This document shows, piece by piece, positions 1 through 6,070 of a stretch of 10,975 nt of DNA. A program made the position numbers and the translations under genes. The DNA comes from Anaerolineaceae bacterium (GTDB lineage: Bacteria > Chloroflexota > Anaerolineae > Anaerolineales > Anaerolineaceae), in assembly GCA_014860845.1 (NCBI GenBank), contig JACZIY010000128.1, positions 1 to 10,975 of the forward strand, read 5' to 3'. The notes under the pieces were generated by a model. That model did no database searches. It was not told the DNA's origin and saw nothing but the letters and a program-made list of their open reading frames with translations. Each line of letters starts with the position of its first letter. Position 1 is the first letter of the stretch.

Positions 1-1
1 C

Positions 2-394
2 TACGGGTTGGAGGATCCATTACTCGATGAAGTTGGGAAATTCACGAATCAGGATTTGCAATCCTTATATGATGATTTGATTATCAAAGGTAGCCAATCC
101 ATTTCTGATGCATTATCCGTAGGTGGGGCAATCGAAGAAATAGATATCCTTGATCTTCAGGATGGTTTGAAAGAAACATCAAATCCAGATGTTACCCGTG
201 TTTTTGAAAGTCTCTTACGAGGTTCGTACAACCATTTGAAAGCTTTCGTCAACACTTTCAACCGTCAAACTGCTGAGACCTACCAACCACAATACATGAC
301 TCAGAATGTATTTGATGAAATAGATTCACAGTCGAATACCAATGGTCGTCCCCAGAGTTCATCCACAATGGGTCGACGGGGTGGTCGCAGATAA
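2..394 (+). CDS. DUF2202 ferritin-like domain protein, C-terminal part (5' end outside window)
   Basis: The frame is open to the left edge, so the gene begins outside the window; about 130 residues are visible before TAA at 392-394. The visible part matches the C-terminal half of DUF2202 proteins as I know them: a YGLEDP turn, a helix with LYDDLIIKGSQS, then an acidic helix with GAIEEIDILDL, and a last helix with LLRGSYNHLKAF. DUF2202 is a small ferritin-like four-helix domain of unknown biochemical role; glutamates in EEIDI and the histidine of SYNHL are the kind of residues that could bind metal, which is inference. The protein ends in a low-complexity Ser/Gly/Arg tail (SSSTMGRRGGRR). A TTG at position 8 could be mistaken for the start, but the family motif continues upstream of it. 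Family assignment is fairly sure, function unknown. Confidence 0.8.
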   Translation, partial: YGLEDPLLDEVGKFTNQDLQSLYDDLIIKGSQSISDALSVGGAIEEIDILDLQDGLKETSNPDVTRVFESLLRGSYNHLKAFVNTFNRQTAETYQPQYMTQNVFDEIDSQSNTNGRPQSSSTMGRRGGRR

Positions 395-427
395 TAAATA
401 ATACTTCTCCTAAATGAATCTCCAAAT

Positions 428-457
428 GAACTTCACACAGAATTCTGTGTGAAGTTC
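428..457. terminator. Perfect 30-bp palindrome, possible terminator or operator
   Basis: Two perfect 13-bp arms (428-440 and 445-457) flank AATT, making a 30-bp palindrome with an EcoRI site at its centre. Outer bases 424-429 can extend the stem with 459-464 across a small bulge. It lies 33 bp after the DUF2202 stop codon and could end that transcript, but only a short TTT (461-463) follows, so it is not a textbook Rho-independent terminator. Its right arm overlaps the proposed -35 box of the next gene, so it may instead be a binding site for a dimeric regulator. Confidence 0.5.
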
Positions 458-483
458 TCATTTAACACCATCAACGATATAAT
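455..483 (+). promoter_or_regulatory. Sigma-70-like promoter of the DMT permease, probably leaderless
   Basis: A perfect TATAAT lies at 478-483, and TTCTCA at 455-460 (4 of 6 matches to TTGACA) lies exactly 17 bp upstream. Transcription would be expected to start about 7 bp after the -10 box, which is at or next to the ATG at 490. No Shine-Dalgarno sequence precedes that ATG, consistent with a leaderless mRNA. Confidence 0.6.
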
Positions 484-489
484 CCCTGC

Positions 490-1365
490 ATGCATCGACG
501 CTGGATTCACATTACATTACTTGCCATTGGGGTTCTGTGTGGCTCCACGGCTGTGATTATGATCAAAGCCAGTGACGAGAATCCATATCTACTCGCGGCA
601 TTTCGTTTGCTAATTGCTACCATTTTCATGCTGCCACTCTTTTTAAGAGAAAAACGATATTATCTACAGCCCTATGGATTCAAACAAGTTAAGTTATCTC
701 TGTTTCCAGGTCTTTTACTCGGATTGCACTTTATTACCTGGAATATGGGGGTTGCGCTTACACCGGTAGCCAATGCCAGTTTAATTGTCAATACTACACC
801 AGCGGTGATGCCTTTCTTTCTTTGGATTTTCTTCCAAGAAAAAGTAAATCGAGTGGAAATTTTAGGCACTTTTCTAGCTCTTGCGGGTCTGGTCATTCTT
901 GGAATTGATCGCTTGCAGCTAAATTCACTTGATTTGCGTGGCCACATACTTTGCTTTATTTCGATGTTATTATTGGCTGCTTACATGGCTTTAGGTCGGA
1001 AAAACAACGGGAAATTACCGATCTGGTTATATATGTGGCCTCTATATTTAACAGCAGGAATCTTTTGTTTGCTATGCGCCCTACCATTTGTTAATCCTAT
1101 AAAAAATTACACGCTCCAAAACACCTTGCTATTTTTGGGATTGGCAATCATCCCAACATTTGGAGGACATACTTTGCTGAATTACTCGATGAAGAATTTT
1201 CGAGGCCAAGTGGTCAGTGTGGCAAATCTTGGTCAAATCATTTTCTCAGCTTTCTTTGGATTTTTATTTTTTGATGAAGTGCCAACAAAAATTTTTTATT
1301 TGATCGCAATGTTAATTTTAACAGGTGTGATCATCATTCTGAATCATGGTTATCGACATCGATAA
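490..1365 (+). CDS. DMT-superfamily permease with two EamA domains
   Basis: This 291-residue protein is highly hydrophobic and has the length and layout of EamA/RhaT-type drug/metabolite transporters: about ten membrane helices in two homologous halves, roughly residues 5-140 and 150-287. Family signatures are visible: an N-terminal stretch with STAVIMIKASDENPYLLAAFR, LTPVANASLIVNTTPAVMP at the end of the first half's third helix, WIFFQEKV, and in the second half VVSVANLGQIIFSAFFGFLFFDE. It acts in the cytoplasmic membrane as a secondary exporter or importer of small metabolites; the substrate cannot be read from the sequence. ATG490 is the only plausible start, because a stop lies in frame at 463-465 with no other start codon between. 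It lacks a ribosome binding site but follows a strong -10 box, suggesting leaderless translation. It converges on the acetyltransferase gene, with 54 bp between. Confidence 0.87.
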   Translation: MHRRWIHITLLAIGVLCGSTAVIMIKASDENPYLLAAFRLLIATIFMLPLFLREKRYYLQPYGFKQVKLSLFPGLLLGLHFITWNMGVALTPVANASLIVNTTPAVMPFFLWIFFQEKVNRVEILGTFLALAGLVILGIDRLQLNSLDLRGHILCFISMLLLAAYMALGRKNNGKLPIWLYMWPLYLTAGIFCLLCALPFVNPIKNYTLQNTLLFLGLAIIPTFGGHTLLNYSMKNFRGQVVSVANLGQIIFSAFFGFLFFDEVPTKIFYLIAMLILTGVIIILNHGYRHR

Positions 1366-1419
1366 ATTTTCCCATCAGTGTGCACAATCATCACGAATAA
1401 TTAGGATCTTCCGCAACCA

Positions 1420-2385
1420 TTATTTGACATTGCTTTCAATTACTCGGGTATAAATTCCACTTTCCTGAACGATGACAAAACCTAATTTTTCGTACAAATT
1501 AAGGGCGTCACGATTATCGGTGCGAACCTGTAACTGGGCGTAACGTAAGTCATTTTGTTGTAAGAATTCCAATGCTTTTGAAATCATGGCACTGGCCAGT
1601 CCTTTTCGACGCCATTGTGGGCAAACGAAGATGTATTCCGTATACCCGATTTTTTCGCGCATATTGCGGTTTTGTTCTTCATCCCAAAAAGCTGTCAGGC
1701 AACCCGCCAATTGATCATTGTCAAAAACGGCAAAATTGGTTGCGGTTGACCAGGATGGAGAACTCATGAAATAAACCCATTCTTCCAGTGAGATAGGCGC
1801 ATTTGGGAAACACAAATTACGTGCCTGCACATATTGTTCCCGTTCCAGCTGGGATTCTAATCTCCAGGGTTTTAACATAAACCCTGGAGGTGCCTGGATG
1901 GAGGGCAGATTTTTACTAAGATCTCTCTGCATAACATAGATACTATCGTTATATGGAAAACCTTTACTGGTAACAAAGGCAATACTCTCCACTTCATAGG
2001 GAAAGTATTGATAATTTATTTCAATTTGTGCATCCTTCTGGTCAATGGTTAATTCGCGGATTCGACGCAGAATCTGGTCCAATAAGGTTTCCCTTAAACC
2101 GATCATGTGACCCATTGCCGGCAGTATTTTGACCTCAGTCCATACTGTGTGTGTGGGAACGTCAGGATTTTGTGATAACTGTGCATAAACAACCGCATAC
2201 CCCAACATTTGCCCATTCGGATGATAAGCACAAAAAATATCTTCACCCTGGTGAAATGCAGGCGACAGGTATATTCCACCAGGCATGACCTGTACACCGG
2301 GAAAATGGCGAGCATATTCTTGTTGCACCTGCATCAAAGCCGGGATGTCCCCGGGCTGGAGATTTGTAATCTGAAAATTTGACAT
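1420..2385 (-). CDS. Tandem GNAT-family N-acetyltransferase
   Basis: The 321-residue protein is about twice the size of a single GNAT domain and reads as two in tandem. The C-terminal domain (about 165-315) is the clear catalytic one: YIFVCPQWRRKGLASAMI at 251-268 holds the acetyl-CoA pyrophosphate-binding R-x-x-G-x-A loop, and NRDALNLYEKLGF (291-303) is the usual motif B end. The N-terminal domain (about 1-155) keeps the fold pattern but has no convincing R/Q-x-x-G-x-G/A loop, so it may be degenerate and serve substrate binding or structure. It would transfer an acetyl group to an amine in the cytosol; the acceptor is unknown. ATG at 2385-2383 is preceded by AAAGGA (complement of 2391-2396) at good spacing. 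It is transcribed alone, convergent with the DMT gene. Confidence 0.88.
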   Translation of the reverse strand: MSNFQITNLQPGDIPALMQVQQEYARHFPGVQVMPGGIYLSPAFHQGEDIFCAYHPNGQMLGYAVVYAQLSQNPDVPTHTVWTEVKILPAMGHMIGLRETLLDQILRRIRELTIDQKDAQIEINYQYFPYEVESIAFVTSKGFPYNDSIYVMQRDLSKNLPSIQAPPGFMLKPWRLESQLEREQYVQARNLCFPNAPISLEEWVYFMSSPSWSTATNFAVFDNDQLAGCLTAFWDEEQNRNMREKIGYTEYIFVCPQWRRKGLASAMISKALEFLQQNDLRYAQLQVRTDNRDALNLYEKLGFVIVQESGIYTRVIESNVK

Positions 2386-2414
2386 TCTTTTCCTTTGATA
2401 AAACTTCTAATTCC

Positions 2415-2455
2415 AGTATATCCATTACAGCCAAATTTCCCTTCGCACAAGGGAA
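2415..2455 (-). promoter_or_regulatory. Possible promoter region of the GNAT gene with a small inverted repeat
   Basis: On the minus strand TATACT (complement of 2415-2420) is a 5-of-6 match to a -10 box, 29 bp upstream of the start codon. No good -35 box is seen at standard spacing. Just upstream, TTCCCTT (2437-2443) and AAGGGAA (2449-2455) form a perfect 7-bp inverted repeat around a 5-nt centre, placed where an operator would lie. Both are weak evidence on their own. Confidence 0.3.
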
Positions 2456-2599
2456 CAGTGTTTTCCTGGTCATAAGAGTAGAAATTTTTCAAGCCCGAAA
2501 GACAGTTGAAGAATGGAAATGAAGGCAAAAAAAGGTTAATCAGTAATAAGGTGTATAGATTTTGGAAAAATCCTCCCTTCCATTTTGGTGGGTTTATGG
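2456..2599. other. Non-coding spacer upstream of tRNA-Asp
   Basis: About 140 bp between the GNAT regulatory region and the tRNA promoter. It is rich in purine and A runs (for example 2527-2533). ORFs crossing it on the minus strand run through the tRNA and its terminator and are not credible. I see no gene, repeat or terminator here. Confidence 0.6.
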
Positions 2600-2605
2600 T
2601 AGAAT
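2600..2605 (+). promoter_or_regulatory. -10 box of tRNA-Asp
   Basis: TAGAAT (5 of 6 matches to TATAAT) ends 11 bp before the first base of the tRNA, a usual distance for a tRNA promoter. The expected -35 position (about 2577-2582) has only a poor match, so support is the -10 box and its position. Confidence 0.45.
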
Positions 2606-2616
2606 CTTTTTTACTC

Positions 2617-2692
2617 GGGGGCGTGGTGTAGTGGCTAACATGCGGCCCTGTCAAGGCCGAGACCGCGGGTTCGAACCCCGTCGCTCCCGCCA
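2617..2692 (+). tRNA. tRNA-Asp (anticodon GTC)
   Basis: The 76 bases fold into a full cloverleaf. The acceptor stem pairs GGGGGCG (2617-2623) with CGCTCCC (2682-2688), with one G-U pair. The D stem is GTGT/ACAT. The anticodon stem CGGCC/GGCCG encloses loop CTGTCAA, with GTC at 2650-2652. The variable loop is five bases. The T stem GCGGG/CCCGT carries TTCGAAC. Discriminator G2689, typical of tRNA-Asp, is followed by an encoded CCA (2690-2692). It decodes GAC and GAU. It is a single gene with its own -10 box and a terminator 8 bp downstream. Confidence 0.97.
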
Positions 2693-2700
2693 GAGTAAAG

Positions 2701-2728
2701 AGACCTGTCAAGATGACGGGTCTTTTTT
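2701..2728 (+). terminator. Rho-independent terminator of tRNA-Asp
   Basis: AGACCTGTCA (2701-2710) and TGACGGGTCT (2714-2723) form a 10-bp stem with one G-U pair and a 3-nt loop, and the T run reaches 2728. It closes the tRNA transcript. Confidence 0.9.
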
Positions 2729-2750
2729 GTAACAAAATCGAGGTACCCAC

Positions 2751-2820
2751 ATGGGGTTCTAACCCCGTCCTTACAGGATGCTATCCCCGCTGGGGGATGC
2801 TGGGCAATCGCTCCCGCCAG
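2751..2820 (+). repeat. Degenerate copy of the tRNA-Asp 3' end, split by a 40-bp insert
   Basis: Bases 2755-2768 repeat the tRNA T-arm (GGTT-T-AACCCCGT, one change in the loop), and 2808-2819 repeat the tRNA 3' end (TCGCTCCCGCCA). In the true tRNA these two pieces are contiguous; here 40 bp (2769-2808) separate them, as shown by the shift in offset from 87 to 127 bp. No acceptor 5' strand, D arm or anticodon arm precedes the copy, so it cannot be a working tRNA. The insert contains an imperfect hairpin (CTATCCCC against GGGGATG). It is a partial duplication of the tRNA end that picked up a small palindromic element, or a decayed tRNA gene. Confidence 0.75.
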
Positions 2821-2827
2821 AGTAGAG

Positions 2828-2856
2828 AGACCTGTCAAGAAGACGGGTCTTTTTTT
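2828..2856 (+). terminator. Second, duplicated Rho-independent terminator
   Basis: This is a copy of the tRNA terminator 127 bp upstream: across 2681-2728 versus 2808-2855 only two of 48 bases differ. One change (A at 2841) removes one stem pair, leaving a 9-bp stem AGACCTGTC/GACGGGTCT with a 5-nt loop and a T7 run (2850-2856). It should still terminate. Confidence 0.8.
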
Positions 2857-2900
2857 ATAATGAGCCCGGGGAACCCAGGTGCGTGGCGCTACGTATAGTG

Positions 2901-2951
2901 GGTTATTTTCGAACCCCGTTCTTACAGGATGCTATCCCCACCGGGGATAGC
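2901..2951 (+). repeat. Third T-arm fragment with the hairpin element
   Basis: Bases 2912-2939 match 2761-2788 at 27 of 28 positions, covering the AACCCCGT T-arm remnant and the first part of the 40-bp insert. Before it, GGTT and CGAACCCC of a T loop are separated by ATTTT. The hairpin is perfect here: GCTATCCCC (2931-2939), loop ACC, GGGGATAGC (2943-2951). No T run follows on either strand, so it is not a standard terminator for the converging cyclase gene. The copy lacks the downstream tRNA 3' end and terminator. Confidence 0.7.
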
Positions 2952-2984
2952 AAGCGTACCCTAATGTTTGTTTTGTCAGGTTTT

Positions 2985-5789
2985 TCAGGAAGAAGCATCC
3001 TTTTCAGGTTGGAACACGATCACGCGGTTGCGTCCGCTTGATTTGGCCTTGTATAACGCCATATCTGCATTGTGGATCAAGGTGCCCAGGCCATTCACTT
3101 GCTCGTTGAAATCTGAGATACCAATCGATACAGTGATTGAAATCGGTCCAGCATCAGTCTGGAATGGGTATTCTTTTATCACTGACTGAAGCCGCTTTGC
3201 TATTATTTGCGCAATATTAATGTCACTTTCCAGTAATAAGACTATGAACTCTTCTCCACCATGACGGCTGATCACATCAACATTCCTGATTATATTCTTG
3301 CATCGCTCAGCAATTTCACTCAATATTTGATCACCCGCGGCATGCCCGTGGGTATCATTTACTTCTTTAAAGTGGTCTATATCCAGGAATAATAAAGCCA
3401 GGGAATGTCCAAATCTTTGTGCGCGCTCAATTTCACGGTTAGCAATATCCGCAAATCCACGGCGGTTATAAATTTGTGTCAAAGGATCAAAGACTGCCAG
3501 TGACTGCACCTCTTGATAAAGGCGAGAATTTTCTAAAGTTATAGCTACCTGGCTGGAGAACAAAGAAAGCAATTCCACGTCACTTTGTTCAAAGGATGGC
3601 TTTCCTGGTTCACGCGCAATTTGAATAACACCTTTTACTTCGGATTGCCAGCACACAGGCACAGATAATAGCGGGAAATCATCAGTGACTTTGGCGAATG
3701 TAGCAGGTTTTTTCTCCCAGGTTCCATAGTTGGAAATAATGAGGGGCTGATTTGTTTTTGCAACAATACCAGCTGCGCCTTGCCCGAGGTGCAATTGAGA
3801 ACCTACCGGGTCATACTGATTGTTATAACTCACCTTACATTCAAAAACATCATCATCATCTGTTCTTAAGTACAACATTCCAGCAGAGGAATCAAGTAAC
3901 CATACGGCTTTTTCAATAATTTGACGATGTAGGGTTGATAAATCGTAGGGTTGCGTAATTGCCAGGGAAGTCTCGTGCAGCATGGCTAATTCTTCCGCTC
4001 TCTTCTTTTCTATATCTAATAGACGTGCCTGTTCAATCCTTCCAGCAACCAGATTCGCTAATACCTCTGCCAGGCTGATTTCTTCAGGAGAAAGTTTGCG
4101 ATTTTGGGTTGTTATGTCACATCCAATGGTGCCAACCACTTCGCCATCTACAATCAACGGGCTAATCAAAATGGACTGAATATTTTGCCTGATCATTAAA
4201 TGTTTGACTGCGTGAAGCATCGGATCATCCTGAACATTTTCCGAATAGAACGAGCTCTTATTTCCCAAAATATAATTCATGGATGGATTGTCATCTAATG
4301 GGATAAGCATACCTGTCGTGGATGAATTTCCAACACCTGGGTGATCTGCAACAATGGTCATGCTTTTTCGGTCTGGATTCATCAAAGCCAGTCCCACCTG
4401 GTCAATACCTAAAGCTTCGACCATACTATCGACGGATAATTGTTGAATCACATCCAGTTCTGCGGGTTCGGTCATTTTAAAAGCTACCTCGTTGATGATC
4501 GCAAGGCGTTGAGAGCGTTTCTGCGTCTCTTCAAAGGTACGGGAATTCTCAATTGCAATGGCTGCCTGTTCAGTAAAGAGAAGTAGTTGCTCAAATGGAA
4601 AATTTTTATAAAAGTCTATTTGTGAGCTTAGAAAATTCAAAAATCCAACCAGTTTTCCGCGAGCGATGATAGGCAATCCCATGTAGGATTTAATCCACTC
4701 CACTTCTGGAAACACCGTCCAGATTTGAGAATTAGAGGTATCGTCGATAATCAAAGGAGCTTGATTTGCGACCATCCATTTGCTTGTGGACATATCATCA
4801 AGGCGAATGTTGAAATTTTTTGCAAATTCATCTAAATTAAATTTAGAATAACCAATATACCTTGCCATCTTGAGCCGATCAACTTGAATGAGCGTGATAT
4901 CGGCAGCATCAAATGACACAAATTTACTCAAATTCTTAAGGATAATATCTAGTACCTCGTCTAATTTCATGGTTTCATTCAACGCATAAGTGATTTTTCC
5001 CATGGTGTCAACGAACACGCGTTGTTTCTTTTCCGCCTGTAATGCCTTTTCCAGTTCGGTAATGTCATTGAAAATTACTGCTAATTGGTTTTTCCCTATA
5101 GCGAAAGCGGATAGGATGATATTTCGATTCATTAATAGATGATGGCGTTGTTTGCTTATTGGAGCTCCAGTTTTTAGAACATGATCATAATCACGTAAAA
5201 TTGGTTCAATATCTGCATAAGAACCATAAATTTCTGTTGCTCGTTTCCCAATCACTTCATCACGTGATAAATTAAATATATTCTCGTAAGCGGGATTTAT
5301 ATCGGTTATGATCCAATCTACGGGTTTTCCACCTTCAAAAAGTATTTTAATTATCGCCATACCATCGAACATGTTTTCAAATTGAGATCGAAAGCGGTTT
5401 TCACTTTTTTGTAGTGCAATTTCATATTTTTCGCGTTCTGTCAGGTCCTTTTTATTTTTTTGATTAAACCTATGAATAAATCCAACCCCAATTCCAGCAA
5501 AAATTACCGATAAATAACCTGGGATACCGGCCTTCAAAATGACCTCATCTACTAACATACCACTAATAAAAAACATTAAGTGAAAATTTAGAACCAGAAC
5601 CAAGATACATGCAAAGATGCCCCATTTTATCCCATAATAAAAGCTGACCAGTGCCACTGGGAATATGGAGAGCGCAGAGATCCCACTTCCAAAGGCTGAG
5701 TGGAAGAGTAAAAAAATCACCACATAAATGATTAATGTCGCAAAAAAGAATATGTATTTAGGAATCCGGTCTTTTTGTTTGTTTTTCAA
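2985..5789 (-). CDS. Membrane-anchored PAS/GAF diguanylate cyclase (GGDEF)
   Basis: The 934-residue protein makes c-di-GMP from two GTP. Residues about 10-105 contain four membrane helices (a MASE-like sensor anchor). A PAS domain follows (about 130-248, SENRFRSQFENMFDGM to VIFNDITELEKAL), then three GAF-type domains (about 255-415, 425-590 and 600-757), joined by signalling helices (AIAIENSRTFEETQ, AITLENSRLYQEVQ). The GGDEF domain (about 765-928) has FDPLTQIYNRRG, metal-binding FLDIDHFKEVND at 801-812, and active-site GGEEF at 844-848, so it should be active. RNVD at 835-838, five residues before GGEEF, is an intact inhibitory I-site, so product feedback is expected. There is no EAL or HD-GYP domain. 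The start is TTG, directly preceded in frame by TAA and without a strong ribosome binding site; GTG about 19 codons in would cut the first helix. It diverges from the OsmC gene. The GAF ligands are unknown. Confidence 0.93.
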   Translation of the reverse strand: MKNKQKDRIPKYIFFFATLIIYVVIFLLFHSAFGSGISALSIFPVALVSFYYGIKWGIFACILVLVLNFHLMFFISGMLVDEVILKAGIPGYLSVIFAGIGVGFIHRFNQKNKKDLTEREKYEIALQKSENRFRSQFENMFDGMAIIKILFEGGKPVDWIITDINPAYENIFNLSRDEVIGKRATEIYGSYADIEPILRDYDHVLKTGAPISKQRHHLLMNRNIILSAFAIGKNQLAVIFNDITELEKALQAEKKQRVFVDTMGKITYALNETMKLDEVLDIILKNLSKFVSFDAADITLIQVDRLKMARYIGYSKFNLDEFAKNFNIRLDDMSTSKWMVANQAPLIIDDTSNSQIWTVFPEVEWIKSYMGLPIIARGKLVGFLNFLSSQIDFYKNFPFEQLLLFTEQAAIAIENSRTFEETQKRSQRLAIINEVAFKMTEPAELDVIQQLSVDSMVEALGIDQVGLALMNPDRKSMTIVADHPGVGNSSTTGMLIPLDDNPSMNYILGNKSSFYSENVQDDPMLHAVKHLMIRQNIQSILISPLIVDGEVVGTIGCDITTQNRKLSPEEISLAEVLANLVAGRIEQARLLDIEKKRAEELAMLHETSLAITQPYDLSTLHRQIIEKAVWLLDSSAGMLYLRTDDDDVFECKVSYNNQYDPVGSQLHLGQGAAGIVAKTNQPLIISNYGTWEKKPATFAKVTDDFPLLSVPVCWQSEVKGVIQIAREPGKPSFEQSDVELLSLFSSQVAITLENSRLYQEVQSLAVFDPLTQIYNRRGFADIANREIERAQRFGHSLALLFLDIDHFKEVNDTHGHAAGDQILSEIAERCKNIIRNVDVISRHGGEEFIVLLLESDINIAQIIAKRLQSVIKEYPFQTDAGPISITVSIGISDFNEQVNGLGTLIHNADMALYKAKSSGRNRVIVFQPEKDASS

Positions 5790-6053
5790 TTAGTACTCGT
5801 TAATTATCGACTACAACCATCAGGTATTAATTTCATTTAACACAATTATTGTCCACAAAGCCAATGAAGAATTATGAACAGTTTAGCACAACTAACTAAT
5901 AAAAAACCAATGTCTAACAAAATATAAACATAATGGTAACAAAAAATAAATGTAAAACAAATCTATTTTCAACAAAAGATAATATATAAGGATAAAAGAT
6001 TTATTATTGTGAATATGATAAACTTTTTATCTGGCATTTATTTCACCACTCTG
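5790..6053. promoter_or_regulatory. A+T-rich divergent regulatory region between cyclase and OsmC genes
   Basis: This 264-bp spacer carries the promoters of two divergent genes. The part from about 5895 to 6010 is very A-rich, with recurring AACAAA-like steps, the composition of flexible or protein-bound promoter DNA. Toward the OsmC gene, TATGAT at 6014-6019 is a 5-of-6 -10 box with no good -35 partner. Toward the cyclase, TGGACA on the minus strand (complement of 5850-5855) resembles a -35 box, but the matching -10 is poor. No gene is seen. Confidence 0.4.
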
Positions 6054-6070
6054 AAAGGATCATCTAAATT

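Noticed and set aside
2751..2820. Second functional tRNA gene
   Set aside because: There is only T-arm and acceptor 3' sequence, split by 40 bp, with no D arm, anticodon arm or 5' acceptor strand.
2334..2838. Minus-strand ORFs across the tRNA (with GATGFEPAVSALTG-like peptide)
   Set aside because: These run antisense through tRNA-Asp and its terminators. GATGFEP-type peptides are a familiar artefact of translating tRNA genes in reverse.
2931..2951. Terminator for the diguanylate cyclase gene
   Set aside because: The hairpin is strong but no T run follows on the minus strand; it is better explained as part of the repeat.
2693..2984. CRISPR-like array
   Set aside because: The repeats are two or three unequal tRNA-derived fragments with irregular spacing, not short direct repeats with uniform unique spacers, and no cas gene is present.
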